A stretch of 64,000 nt of DNA from Rhodospirillales bacterium (GCA_021775095.1 JAJFII010000035.1:1-64000); one strand, 5' to 3'. Positions 8,905 through 17,533 are shown, counted from the stretch's first letter. The notes: generated by a model not told the origin, from the letters alone. Numbers and translations are program-made.

Positions 8905-9057
8905 GTAGGATTTGACCTATCGACGGAAGAGACAAGTTTTTGTATGGCGGAGCCGATCCGCGCAGATGCTGCCATTAAGGAACATCGTACCCGGATCCAC
9001 CGCCTGCGTAGCGGCGATGCAGCGGCCAGTGAAAAGATGTTACTTTTACACCTCTAA
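8905..9057 (+). pseudogene. Possible remnant of a GntR-family regulator (FCD C-terminus)
   Basis: The frame ending at TAA 9055-9057 encodes a helix with the pattern EHRTRIHRLRSGDAAASEK then M and HL, closely resembling the last helices of FCD ligand-binding domains in FadR/GntR regulators. No DNA-binding domain is present. Upstream, AAGGAG and an ATG (8893) are in frame but hit TAA after three codons. A short independent start at 8944 is possible. This looks like a decayed fragment. The rest of 8644-9315 shows no supported gene: the longer open frames on both strands there have no recognisable features. Confidence 0.4.
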
Positions 9058-9315
9058 CAATCGTGGCTCAGTATCCGTAACCTGCTGGCCGGTTCACTGC
9101 CGTGAACTGACGCCAACCAACGGGCAGCTATTAATGTCCTCCGCAACAGTTTCCGGTCACCGTGATGACCACATCTTGCCGGCGCTTTCGGGAGGTCTGC
9201 AACCGCCGGTCTGTGGGCGTTATGGGTTAAATTTATATCACTAACGATTGGCAATGGTGTAAGATAAGCGGCAAAAGAGAAATGCCTCCAAATCAATAAC
9301 TTCGGTGGAACTGCC

Positions 9316-9780
9316 ATGGCCCTTCGTCACTTATTCGCCTTTGTGTTTTTGGTTTTGTTTACCCTGCCCGCCGAGGGCCAGCAACTGATAGATCCCAACC
9401 CCGAAATCGAAGCGAGGCGTGTTGTGGAAATTCAACTGCAATCCCTACAGCACAACGATGATCCGACACCGGATGCCGGCATTGCCCAAACCTGGGCCTT
9501 TGCCCATCCGGACAACAAACGAATGACCGGCCCCTTGGCGCGCTTTGGTTTGATGATTAAAGGTCCACATTATCAAAATATGATCAATCACCGGAGCCAT
9601 CGAATTGAAGCCGTGGTGAAGACCGACAATCAAGCCCTCTTCGCCGTTTCCATTCAAACCCGCGAAGGCCAAACCTTGTCTTTCCAGTGGCAAGTTCAAA
9701 AGGTCCGCCACGGCAAACACGCCGGCTCGTGGATGACGACAACAGTCTCGCCCCCCTTGCGGGATAATGACGCCACATGA
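9316..9780 (+). CDS. DUF4864-like secreted protein
   Basis: This 154-residue protein has an N-terminal signal peptide ending near AEGQQ (about residue 22). The mature region starts with a helix of the type IEARRVVEIQLQSLQHND, followed by TWAFAHP, FGLMIKG and HYQNMINHRSHR. This order of elements resembles the DUF4864 family of small exported proteins. The function of that family is not established. The C-terminal half looks like a beta-rich fold (ALFAVSIQTREGQTLSFQWQ). The gene stands alone, with a remnant on the opposite strand downstream. Confidence 0.6.
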   Translation: MALRHLFAFVFLVLFTLPAEGQQLIDPNPEIEARRVVEIQLQSLQHNDDPTPDAGIAQTWAFAHPDNKRMTGPLARFGLMIKGPHYQNMINHRSHRIEAVVKTDNQALFAVSIQTREGQTLSFQWQVQKVRHGKHAGSWMTTTVSPPLRDNDAT

Positions 9781-9791
9781 TCGCCGTTCAG

Positions 9792-10010
9792 CTAATCTTG
9801 TCGGGCGTTGTCCATCAAAGCTTTGATCTGTGCCTCGCCAGTGCCAACGACAATCCGAGCCAATTCCTGTTTCTCCGGTAAAACCCGCAGGGCCCGGCCA
9901 ACTTTTGTGCAAAATTGAAGCCAGGGCGATCGGCAGAACGCGCAGATCACACGAATTGATCAGGGTCACTACGCCGGCCGGATAAACAAAAAGCGTGTAC
10001 GCCTTTACAG
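9792..10010 (-). pseudogene. Possible frameshifted gene remnant
   Basis: On the minus strand one frame reads AYTLFVYPAGVVTL through ASILHK and then becomes implausible. After skipping one A in the AAAA run near 9905, a second frame continues KVGRALRVLPEKQELAR to a stop at 9792-9794. Joined, the two give one smooth protein-like segment, suggesting a single-base insertion. No family is recognised and no convincing start was found. The remainder of the 9781-10189 gap shows nothing else. Confidence 0.25.
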
Positions 10011-10189
10011 GCACCGCACTAGGGTCAGGACCGCGCTTTGACCAAAGCATCTCGCATAACCCGGGAGATCGGAGGGGGTGCGGGTAACGTATCGGTGAAA
10101 CAACGCGATTTGCCAATTTATGCCGGGTTGCCTAAATGTACGTTGTACGACGGCCTTACCAAGAACCCGTAACCATTGGAACGCATTTC

Positions 10190-11044
10190 ATGGCGAAAAC
10201 TCGATCACCTATTATTCGAATCTTTGTTGTTTCCGCCCTGGTTTTTTGCCTTTCGGGGTTCAGCGCATTGGAGGCGTTGTTCGCACCAAAACCAAATCTA
10301 TGGAAACGATGGCAAACCCATGATCCGCATTCGACACGGGTTGTTAACCACGATCAGTGGGATCGGTTTTTGAAGAAATATGTGGTCACGGATTCAAATG
10401 GTCTCAACCGGGTTCGCTATGATCACGTGACCACCGCAGATACACAAGCGTTACATGGCTATATTGTCAACCTGCGCAGGGTTCCGGTTGATCGCCTCAA
10501 CCGGATGGAGCAATTGGCCTTTTGGATTAACGTCTACAACGCCTTGACCGTTCGATTGGTCCTGGAATTTTATCCGGTAAATTCAATCCAGGATATCGAT
10601 TTGGGGAGTGGCTTTTTTTCCAGTGGCCCGTGGAATAAAAAACTGTTTAAAATTGATGGTGAACTGGTCAGCCTCAATGATGTGGAACACCGTATCCTGC
10701 GCCCGATCTGGCAGGACCCACGGCTGCATTACGCGGTCAATTGCGCAGCCATTGGCTGTCCAAATCTGCAAATCCAGGCGTTTACAGGTGCCAACGTATC
10801 GACGCTCCTGGACCAGGGCGCGCGCAGTTACATCAACAGCAACCGCAATATATCCTTTCGCGACGGGCGGTTAGTGGTCTCGAAAATATACACTTGGTTT
10901 CAAGATGATTTCGGCGGTTCCGAAGCCGCCGTCCTTGCCCACATGCGCCGCTATGCAAACACCGGTGTCAAAAGCATTTTGGAACAGGTTACGGATATTT
11001 ATGATTATACCTATGATTGGGACTTAAATCTCGCTAAACCCTGA
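10190..11044 (+). CDS. DUF547 domain secreted protein
   Basis: This protein of about 284 residues has an N-terminal hydrophobic signal or anchor segment (IIRIFVVSALVFCLSGF). The ATG at 10190 is chosen because it begins this signal with GGAA eight bases upstream; an upstream ATG at 10136 would put unrelated residues before it. The body matches DUF547, with AFWINVYNALTVRLVL, a KLFKIDGELVSLNDVEHRIL block and HYAVNCAAIGCPNL. DUF547 proteins are widespread and have no firmly assigned activity. The gene converges with the glycosyltransferase, one base apart. DUF547 and this glycosyltransferase type are often neighbours, which suggests a linked envelope role. Confidence 0.8.
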   Translation: MAKTRSPIIRIFVVSALVFCLSGFSALEALFAPKPNLWKRWQTHDPHSTRVVNHDQWDRFLKKYVVTDSNGLNRVRYDHVTTADTQALHGYIVNLRRVPVDRLNRMEQLAFWINVYNALTVRLVLEFYPVNSIQDIDLGSGFFSSGPWNKKLFKIDGELVSLNDVEHRILRPIWQDPRLHYAVNCAAIGCPNLQIQAFTGANVSTLLDQGARSYINSNRNISFRDGRLVVSKIYTWFQDDFGGSEAAVLAHMRRYANTGVKSILEQVTDIYDYTYDWDLNLAKP

Positions 11045-11761
11045 TCACTCGGCACCCATCGTCCGGTCAGGTGCAATGTTCCGTCGTCGGGTGGAATTAT
11101 AGATCCAGGCCAATCCGGCTGAAGGAAATCCCATATAATACAGGCCGTGGATGATTAACCACTGGCTTATGATCGCCCACTTTCGGCGCCCTTCAAACCG
11201 CCGCGATGAAGTGACAAGAGGTGGATCGGTGATTAACCGGGTTCCGCCAATGCGTTCCAGCCGGCGGTTAAAATCATAATCCTCCATCAATGCTAAAACC
11301 CGAATACCGCCGATCTGATGGTAGGTTTTGCGGCGGACAAACACGCCGGAATCGCCATAATAAAATCCACGCGCGCGGATCCTCTCATAAAACCCGTTAA
11401 GCCATCGGCTAAACCCGTCGTTACCGTCAAATAACAATCTGAAATTTCCACCGGGCGCATCGGGGTGATTTGCCATCTCCCGGTCGATGGCCGTGAAGGC
11501 TCCCGAACCGACCCGACAATCCGCATGCAAAAACCACAAAATGTCGCCGTTGGCTGCACTTGCGCCGGTTTTCAGTTGCCGGCCCCGGCCTGGAGCCGTC
11601 TGTAATAGGTGCGCCTTGTGTGCGACGGCAATCCCTTGAGTTCCGTCAATACTGCCACCGTCAACAACAATAAATTCTGCCGCACACTGGCCGCCGAGAC
11701 GGTCTAACAGGTTGTTCAGGTTGGACGCCTCGTTGAGCGTTGGAATAATTACCGATATCAT
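11045..11761 (-). CDS. Family 2 glycosyltransferase (TIGR04283-like)
   Basis: This 238-residue GT-A glycosyltransferase opens with ISVIIPTLNEASNL, has VVDGGSIDGT for nucleotide-sugar binding, and LHADC as the DXD-like metal site. GRGRQLKTGA and YYGDSGVFVRR are characteristic of the TIGR04283 group (rSAM/selenodomain-associated transferase 2). A C-terminal hydrophobic segment may associate with the membrane. The ferritin-like gene ends ten bases upstream on the same strand, so the two are probably one operon. The acceptor is unknown. Confidence 0.85.
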   Translation of the reverse strand: MISVIIPTLNEASNLNNLLDRLGGQCAAEFIVVDGGSIDGTQGIAVAHKAHLLQTAPGRGRQLKTGASAANGDILWFLHADCRVGSGAFTAIDREMANHPDAPGGNFRLLFDGNDGFSRWLNGFYERIRARGFYYGDSGVFVRRKTYHQIGGIRVLALMEDYDFNRRLERIGGTRLITDPPLVTSSRRFEGRRKWAIISQWLIIHGLYYMGFPSAGLAWIYNSTRRRNIAPDRTMGAE

Positions 11762-11771
11762 CGCTCCCCAC

Positions 11772-12545
11772 CTAGGCCCGCGCCATATCTTGTGCGTTCA
11801 ACAGGCCAATATCCGTTAAAGACCGGCGATGTTGCAACCAACCTTCGTTTACCCAGCGACGGCGTAACGATTGGGTAACGATCCCGGTTATCCGGAACTC
11901 CAGAAACATGCCGCCGGTGCTTTCACACCACAGCAACTTAACAAACCGATATATGGCCATTCTTTCATCCAGCCCAAGGTTTGCCAGTCGTTGCCGCAGA
12001 TAGACCTTGCCAAAGGCCACGTGACGGGCTTCATCGCGGACAATCAGTTTGTTCATCTGACTAAATAACGGGCAAGGCATCTCGTCTGAAAGGTCCTGCA
12101 GGGTCCGCAAAGCTTCTCCTTCGAGCAACACATGAACCGCCACGATCAAACCCAGGTAGGAACCTTGCCACTGGATGATGCGCTCTACAGCATGGGCCAG
12201 AGACGGATCTAGGGGCGCTGCGTCGCCCAGTTTCTCAAGATAACGGCGGTAAACCTCGGCGTGGCGTTCTTCGTCGGCTATTTGTTGAATGAGTAACTCC
12301 TTTACACCGGGTTCCGTCACCACATCGAGCAAATGCCTGCATATTTTGATCGTGATCAATTCGCCGTGACGAAACTGACTGATCATAGCCCCGTGAAAAC
12401 GTCGCAGGAGCCAGTTCGGGCGCACGATATCCTGATTCCAGTTGATATCCTGATCCGCCGTCCATTGCCGCTGGCGGCTGTTAAGGGCCAGTGTGCGAAG
12501 GCATCGACGAGACTGCGGCAAACGGGTTACGGGCATGGTTTCCAA
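11772..12545 (-). CDS. Ferritin-like diiron protein
   Basis: This 257-residue helical protein carries two carboxylate-His motifs of a diiron four-helix bundle: Glu62, then E92xxH95 (in DEERHAE), Glu142/144 (EGEAL) and E172xxH175 (in DEARHVAFG). The spacing matches R2-like or AurF-like diiron oxidases and oxygenases rather than iron-storage ferritin. The family reaction is therefore probably an O2-dependent oxidation, though the substrate cannot be predicted. It precedes the glycosyltransferase by ten bases and is likely co-transcribed. A second ATG three codons in (12536) is an alternative start. Confidence 0.75.
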   Translation of the reverse strand: METMPVTRLPQSRRCLRTLALNSRQRQWTADQDINWNQDIVRPNWLLRRFHGAMISQFRHGELITIKICRHLLDVVTEPGVKELLIQQIADEERHAEVYRRYLEKLGDAAPLDPSLAHAVERIIQWQGSYLGLIVAVHVLLEGEALRTLQDLSDEMPCPLFSQMNKLIVRDEARHVAFGKVYLRQRLANLGLDERMAIYRFVKLLWCESTGGMFLEFRITGIVTQSLRRRWVNEGWLQHRRSLTDIGLLNAQDMARA

Positions 12546-12916
12546 TCAATCGTGAAATGTTAAATCAGCAATTCGGCAACGGCTCGTTGTCCGGGTATCG
12601 TCAGAATTCGACGAAATAACCCCTGACATAGGGGCTGGCGGCGGTTGTCAATATCCAACCTGACAGCAGCAGGCTTAAAAGTCTCGACCACACGTTTAAA
12701 TCCATACTTCCCTTCGACAACCACATTTTAGAAGGGGAATTTTAGAGACAAGCCGTTGATAAGAAAATTCAAGTTACATCGCAGGATAATCACATTCCTG
12801 TTAGGATCCTGTCATCACAGAGGATCCGGCAACCCCATCGCCCCGGTTCGTACTATATAATGGAAAATTCGTCGGGACGACATCTTAGCCGATGCTCAGG
12901 AGCCTGCCCCAACCGG
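12546..12916. other. Intergenic region without supported gene
   Basis: This 371-bp stretch lies between the ferritin-like gene (reading left) and the end of the YjfB-like gene. Short open frames exist, but none has a ribosome-binding site, family resemblance or signal. The promoter of the ferritin-like/glycosyltransferase pair presumably lies near its left end, though no clear -35/-10 pair was recognised. Confidence 0.5.
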
Positions 12917-13111
12917 TCAGACGTTCAGATTAACAGAATTCCCACGGGTCGGCGTAATCGCCTGAAGATCCTGTTGCGCCCGTTGCAGCATGCCAACAAT
13001 TGCCTGATCTTTTTTAAGGGCCGTTTTGATGCCCACCTGGGACGCGGCTTGCTGAGTTTGAGCCGATTGCAGGGCAACGGCACGGCTGGCACTGATTTCA
13101 CTAGACAACAC
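12917..13111 (-). CDS. YjfB-like putative motility protein
   Basis: This 64-residue protein matches the YjfB putative motility family by size and pattern: a Ser/Ala-rich N-terminal helix with AQTQQAAS, then IKTALKKDQAIVGML and a C-terminal Asn/Val tail (NSVNLNV). The start is GTG (13111) or TTG (13108). AAGGAG lies four or seven bases upstream respectively, so TTG has the better spacing. Members are often found in flagellated bacteria, but their role is unknown. No flagellar genes lie in this window. Confidence 0.75.
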   Translation of the reverse strand: MLSSEISASRAVALQSAQTQQAASQVGIKTALKKDQAIVGMLQRAQQDLQAITPTRGNSVNLNV

Positions 13112-13312
13112 AGATCTCCTTCATCTACCGCTCTATCTATACATATCGAGATATATTTTGCACCTCTTTTTCTCTTTTTGTGATGCCGGAGGGATACGGA
13201 TCCGTCCTCTTCTCCTAACCACCAATCGGATGAACTGGTGAAAACTGGCGCTCGTTATGCGGTTATAAGCATTTGTTTGGCATGTTTGGAAAACCTCGGA
13301 TAGATTGTCGCC

Positions 13313-14236
13313 ATGCAAGAAAAATTCCGATTGATTTCCAAACGCTGGTTCGCGTTGCCGGGCAATGTCCGTGGTGCATTATTGATTCTTCTTGCGGCGT
13401 TTTTTACGGCGGCCATGACTGCCCTGGTCAAACACATCGGCCAGAAGTTTGCCGTTGCTGAAATTCTATTCATCCGCCAAATTTGTGTGTTGATGATCCT
13501 TTCACCGGTCATATTAGGAAACCGGCAAACGGTTTTCAAATCAACCTACAAGCGGGTCTACTTCCTGCGCGCTTGTTTTTCGACCATCGCCATGTTCACC
13601 GGATTTACGGCAGTGGTGCATTTGCCCCTGGCGGAAGTCGCCTCCATCAGTTTTGGTCGGACCCTGTTTGCCACATTGCTTGCCATTGTCGTCCTCAAAG
13701 AAACCGTCGGCATCCGCCGATGGACAGGAACGCTGATTGGATTTGCCGGGGTTCTGATTGTCGTTCGGCCGGACAGCGACAACTTTAATATATACGCGCT
13801 GATGGCAATAACCTCGGCGTTTTTTGTCGCTTCTAACATGATTATCCTGCGAAAAATCACGCAAATAGATCCACCGTCGACCATCATGTCCTATCAGGCC
13901 ATATTGATTACACTCGTCATGGCAGGCCCCGCCTACTATTACTGGCAAACCCCTAACCTGGATGAACTGCTGATTATTGTCCTGGCGGGCACGCTAATGT
14001 CGATCACCCAATACCTGACCATTCAGGCCTTCAAGGCCGGTGAGGCTGCAGCAATCGCGCCGATGGAATATGTGCGATTGCTGTTTGCGACGGCCTTGGG
14101 GGTTTATTTCTTCGACGAGGTGCCGACCCTGTGGACCTTGGCCGGTGCCCTCGTCATCATCGGCAGTACTTTTTACACAATGCACAGAAATGTCGTTCGG
14201 AAACAAAAAATTGTTGCACCGACAACGGATGAATAA
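13313..14236 (+). CDS. DMT-superfamily (EamA) transporter
   Basis: This 307-residue inner-membrane protein has about ten helices arranged as two EamA repeats (first about residues 18-145, second about 160-290). The conserved pattern of a small-residue-rich helix followed by a Glu or Pro kink is seen at LAEVASISFGRTLFATLLAIVVLKE and at AAAIAPMEYVRLLFATALGVYFFDE in the two halves. Such permeases export metabolites or amino acids, with substrates not predictable from sequence. The gene stands alone, about 100 bp before a flavoprotein on the same strand. Confidence 0.88.
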   Translation: MQEKFRLISKRWFALPGNVRGALLILLAAFFTAAMTALVKHIGQKFAVAEILFIRQICVLMILSPVILGNRQTVFKSTYKRVYFLRACFSTIAMFTGFTAVVHLPLAEVASISFGRTLFATLLAIVVLKETVGIRRWTGTLIGFAGVLIVVRPDSDNFNIYALMAITSAFFVASNMIILRKITQIDPPSTIMSYQAILITLVMAGPAYYYWQTPNLDELLIIVLAGTLMSITQYLTIQAFKAGEAAAIAPMEYVRLLFATALGVYFFDEVPTLWTLAGALVIIGSTFYTMHRNVVRKQKIVAPTTDE

Positions 14237-14339
14237 CGGACATAAAAACAGGTTTTGGCCCTTTGACTCCGGGTCGGACGTTCACTGGCGCAACCGACCG
14301 ACAACCCTGCGGGCCAGACGACATCGATAGGACAGACAG

Positions 14340-15509
14340 ATTTACGACGTAATCATTATAGGCGCAGGCGCTGCCGGATTGATGGCCGCCATTGAATGTG
14401 GAAAAAGGGGCCGTCGCGTTGTGCTCCTTGAGCGATCCCGCCAACCTGCCGAAAAAATTCGAATATCGGGCGGGGGTCGGTGTAACTTCACCAATCGCCA
14501 CACAACCGCGCGCAATTTTATCTCTGAAAATCCCCGGTTCTGTATTTCCGCCTTAAACCGTTACGATCAGCACCAGTTTACAGACCTCGTGAAACGGCAT
14601 CACATCGCCTATCACGAAAAAAAACTCGGCCAGTTGTTTTGCGACGGGTCATCGAAACAGATCATAAATATGCTCCTGGAAGAATGCGCCGGTGTCGGCG
14701 CCGAAATAAAAACAGATGTGAAAATTGTGAAAACCGAAAAACCGTCGGACTTTCGAATTCATACAAACATTGGGATTTTCCAGGCGGCTTCCGTCATCGT
14801 CGCCTGCGGTGGTAAATCCATTCCAAAAATGGGTGCCACATCCTATGGTTACGACCTCGCCCACCAATTTGGTTTACAGGTTGTCGAAACGGAGCCGGCA
14901 CTGGTTCCCCTCACCTTCGACGGTGCTGGGGCTGAGGCAATGAAGGAACTGGCCGGCATCGCTGTCGACACCAAGGTCACATTCGGAAAAACTACGTTTG
15001 CCGAAGCTATGCTGTTTACCCATCGCGGCCTCAGCGGGCCGGCAGTCTTGCAGATTTCATCCTATTGGCAGTCCGGCGTGCCACTTACATTTGACCTGTT
15101 GCCGGCCGTCCGGCTTGGCGAATTTCTGACAATTGCCAAATCGACCACACCAAAAGCCAAGGTATCTGCAGTCCTTTCGGGGCTGCTGCCAAACCGTTTG
15201 CTCAACGCGCTACTGAGTGAATTAGGCATTTCGGGACAGTTGGCTAACCTGCCGTATAAGACCCTCAACCGTTTGGCGCATCGGGTCAACCACTGGCAGA
15301 TCGTACCAAGCGGCAGCGAAGGATACCGAACGGCAGAAGTTACCCGTGGCGGCGTAGACACCCGTGAATTATCGTCAAAAACCATGGAAGTCAAATCGGT
15401 ACCCGGATTATATTTTGTCGGCGAAGTGGTAGATGTAACCGGTCACTTAGGTGGATTTAATTTTCAATGGGCTTGGTCTTCTGGCCATGCAGCAGGTCAA
15501 TATGCATGA
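14340..15509 (+). CDS. NAD(P)/FAD-dependent oxidoreductase (HI0933/BaiN-like), apparent ATT start
   Basis: This flavoprotein of about 389 residues belongs to the HI0933/BaiN group. Its N-terminus reads YDVIIIGAGAAGLMAA, the FAD Rossmann motif, followed by EKIRISGGGRCNFTN, a family signature, and near the C-terminus GLYFVGEVVDVTGHLGGFNFQWAW. The first ATG, GTG or TTG in frame is TTG 14379, which would delete the GxGxxG motif. The open frame starts after TAG 14328-14330, and ATT 14340 sits exactly where relatives have ATG (ATT TAC GAC), with AGGA seven bases upstream. The start is therefore called at ATT. Family members are predicted oxidoreductases, and BaiN acts in bile-acid metabolism in gut bacteria; the role here is unknown. 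Confidence 0.85.
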   Translation: MYDVIIIGAGAAGLMAAIECGKRGRRVVLLERSRQPAEKIRISGGGRCNFTNRHTTARNFISENPRFCISALNRYDQHQFTDLVKRHHIAYHEKKLGQLFCDGSSKQIINMLLEECAGVGAEIKTDVKIVKTEKPSDFRIHTNIGIFQAASVIVACGGKSIPKMGATSYGYDLAHQFGLQVVETEPALVPLTFDGAGAEAMKELAGIAVDTKVTFGKTTFAEAMLFTHRGLSGPAVLQISSYWQSGVPLTFDLLPAVRLGEFLTIAKSTTPKAKVSAVLSGLLPNRLLNALLSELGISGQLANLPYKTLNRLAHRVNHWQIVPSGSEGYRTAEVTRGGVDTRELSSKTMEVKSVPGLYFVGEVVDVTGHLGGFNFQWAWSSGHAAGQYA

Positions 15510-15640
15510 TCATCAGATGATTTTACCAATGCGCCGACCCCATCAATTTGGGTCGCACCGAAAGGTCGCAAACAATAAGGTCAACAGAGTTATATCAACC
15601 AATGCGATGCAATGGATAATTTAGGACAGATAACAAGTAA

Positions 15641-15658
15641 CGAAGTAAAAGAACTTCG
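15641..15658. terminator. Short hairpin after the 30-residue membrane protein gene
   Basis: CGAAGT and ACTTCG pair around six bases, immediately after the stop codon of the minus-strand small gene. The stem is only six base pairs and has no strong T-run, so it is a weak terminator candidate. Confidence 0.35.
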
Positions 15659-15659
15659 A

Positions 15660-15752
15660 TTACTTTCCTTTCAGTTTTGGAATCAAAAAAATCAATCCCA
15701 AAATAGCGATACCCGCAGCAATAGCTAACCCAGATAGATAGTATACTACCAT
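15660..15752 (-). CDS. 30-residue single-span membrane protein
   Basis: The minus-strand ATG (15750-15752) opens a 30-codon frame ending at TAA. It encodes a short N-terminus (MVVYYLSG), one hydrophobic helix rich in Ala, Ile, Leu and Gly over about residues 5-25, and a basic end (PKLKGK). This is the layout of a small inner-membrane protein with its C-terminus in the cytoplasm by the positive-inside rule. GGAG occurs 11 bases upstream, and a promoter-like pair lies at 15791-15818, placing the transcript start about 30 bases before the ATG. No family is recognised. It is far too short for most gene finders. The remainder of 15510-16041 shows no other gene. Confidence 0.55.
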   Translation of the reverse strand: MVVYYLSGLAIAAGIAILGLIFLIPKLKGK

Positions 15753-15790
15753 CTTTTTTACCGCTCCCACGGAATTTCAGATATTTTGTA

Positions 15791-15818
15791 CATATAGTGT
15801 AGCACGAATAAATATCAA
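15791..15818 (-). promoter_or_regulatory. Sigma-70-like promoter for the 30-residue protein
   Basis: Read on the minus strand, TTGATA (15813-15818) and TATATG (15791-15796) are separated by 16 bases. They match the -35 and -10 consensus at five and four of six positions. The predicted start lies about 30 bases upstream of the small-protein ATG. Confidence 0.5.
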
Positions 15819-16041
15819 ATTCTTTTTTTATTTATCTTTGCTTTTTTTTTGACTAATTCTTAAGGGATTCGAACGGACGGATTGCGACTCAATCCTCTTG
15901 AGACGCAACCGAGTCACCGCAAACGGCTGCCGGTCGTGGGTTCCCGGGTCAAATAAAAGGATGTTTTTGGGGAATAGAACCCGGCCAGTTCCTTAACCAG
16001 GCATTAGGAACACCCGATTAATGACGGCCGTGCCCCAGTAC

Positions 16042-16812
16042 TTACTCGAGCGTTTCGTTGAAAGTTGGGAAATCCGGTTCATTTTCCTCAACCACGCCGT
16101 TCTTGATCAAATACTCACGGTGCTGCCGATAAGCGTTTTTTTCCACCGTATAGGGATCAAGGGCACCTTTGGTAACGGCTTGAATATCGTCTTGATTTTT
16201 TGAATATTCAACTCCGCTGCTGGAAATTGCGCCAACCAATGGCAAAGGGCTAGCCACGGCCGTCACTGCGGTGCCAAGCGCGTCACGGGTATTGCTTGGC
16301 CCCAACAGCGGCAGGACAATATAGGGTCCCGCATCCGCGCCATTAACCGCAGCGGCCTGCCCCAGATCTTCGCGGCGTTGCTCAATTCCCATTTCTGTTG
16401 CTTTATCCTGGGTTCCCCCCAGTCCAGCCGTGGAATTCACCAAAAACCGTTTGGTCGCATTGCCGGCATTTTCCGTATCTCCCGCCAACAGACTGCTAAC
16501 GGCCGTCACCGGTTCGGACAGGTTTGACGCGGCATTGCCAAGGGCGTCCTGTACCGCATTCGGCGTAATCGCCTGATAACCGTCAACAAGAGGGTCCAAA
16601 ATGGCCCCGCGGACAATCCGGTTAAATCCAGAGGTAAACCGATTTAACGTCTCAAACGGATCGTTGTCGTCCTTTTCAACATCCGTTTCCATTTCTGTTT
16701 TAGGAGCGACCTGATCCTCAGCAGCAGCGGCCTGAGCAACATAACCTGCTGATATAACTAAAAAAAACATAGTCACGAATAGCGATTTAGCTAACATCAT
16801 TTTTCCCGACAC
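16042..16812 (-). CDS. mlaA: MlaA-family (VacJ) outer-membrane lipid-asymmetry protein
   Basis: This 256-residue MlaA homologue matches along its length: NDPFETLNRFTSGFN, RFLVNSTAGLGG, REDLGQAAAVNG and GPYIVLPLLGPSNTRD. MlaA extracts mislocalised phospholipids from the outer leaflet of the outer membrane and passes them to the Mla pathway. The signal peptide (AKSLFVTMFFLVISAG) has no lipobox Cys, so this copy is not an obvious lipoprotein, unlike E. coli MlaA. GTG 16812 is chosen as start because AGGAG lies eight bases upstream. The ATGs at 16800 and 16797 are too far from it. No mlaBCDEF genes are nearby. Confidence 0.9.
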   Translation of the reverse strand: MSGKMMLAKSLFVTMFFLVISAGYVAQAAAAEDQVAPKTEMETDVEKDDNDPFETLNRFTSGFNRIVRGAILDPLVDGYQAITPNAVQDALGNAASNLSEPVTAVSSLLAGDTENAGNATKRFLVNSTAGLGGTQDKATEMGIEQRREDLGQAAAVNGADAGPYIVLPLLGPSNTRDALGTAVTAVASPLPLVGAISSSGVEYSKNQDDIQAVTKGALDPYTVEKNAYRQHREYLIKNGVVEENEPDFPTFNETLE

Positions 16813-16916
16813 GACCAAAACTCCTTTCGAAATTCCTAGGGTATTATTGTAACCAAATTCAATTCAGATGGAAAGACCATGTCAACTCAAGACGTGGAAA
16901 CCGGCCCTTTATACGC

Positions 16917-17516
16917 TCATTCAAGGGGCAATTTTTTGTAACAATGCCATAAAAATACGGCGGCGGCTGTCCGCTCAGGCCGCCATCTTAAACCAATTTC
17001 ATCCATTGCGTCCGGCGTCGGTCGGTCGGTTAACTTGAGCAGACGTTTTGCCGCTTCTGCCAACGCCAAATCTCCAGCTGGCCATATATCAGGCCGCTTG
17101 AGGGCAAACATCAAATAGATTTCCGCCGTCCAGCGCCCAATCCCCTTAATCGCCGTCAGTTGCAACCGGACATCGTCATTTTCGGCCCGCTGCAGGTTTT
17201 CCAGATTTAACGATCCATCGATGACGGCTTGCGCCAAACCAACCGCGTAGCGGGCCTTTGGCCGACTTAACCCACAGGTTCTTAAGGTCTCATCCCCGGC
17301 GGCGACGACCGCATCAGCGGTGCATCCACCAAGCCCCGATTGCAGCCGACACCAGATGGCGGCACCAGACTGCACCGAAACCTGCTGATCGATGATGATC
17401 CTGAGCAGGGTAGGAAACCCGGGATCACGATCCCGGGCCGGCGGCGTGCCAATCTGCTGATGGGCACGCCTGATATCCGGGCAGCTCGAAATCAGCACAC
17501 CCATGGATTTTTCCAT
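16917..17516 (-). CDS. DNA-3-methyladenine glycosylase II-like (AlkA/HhH-GPD)
   Basis: This 199-residue base-excision glycosylase has the helix-hairpin-helix (IKGIGRWTAEIYL, residues about 123-135), and its GPD-region aspartate is Asp149 (WPAGDLAL), the family's catalytic residue. It lacks the N-terminal domain of E. coli AlkA, as in shorter AlkA-type enzymes. It would remove alkylated purines such as 3-methyladenine. It starts 17 bases after argS on the same strand and is probably co-transcribed with it. Confidence 0.85.
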   Translation of the reverse strand: MEKSMGVLISSCPDIRRAHQQIGTPPARDRDPGFPTLLRIIIDQQVSVQSGAAIWCRLQSGLGGCTADAVVAAGDETLRTCGLSRPKARYAVGLAQAVIDGSLNLENLQRAENDDVRLQLTAIKGIGRWTAEIYLMFALKRPDIWPAGDLALAEAAKRLLKLTDRPTPDAMDEIGLRWRPERTAAAVFLWHCYKKLPLE

Positions 17517-17533
17517 GCGTTTTTCGGCCGGTG

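Noticed and set aside
9445-10116. 223-residue minus-strand protein
   Set aside because: Half of it is antisense to the DUF4864-like gene; only the possible frameshifted part is kept as a low-confidence remnant.
12860-13183. 107-residue plus-strand protein
   Set aside because: It is antisense to the better supported YjfB-like gene and has no features.
14379-14381. TTG as start of the flavoprotein gene
   Set aside because: It would remove the GxGxxG FAD-binding motif present in the same frame upstream.
15840-15960. tRNA-like segment
   Set aside because: No acceptor pairing or cloverleaf could be formed.
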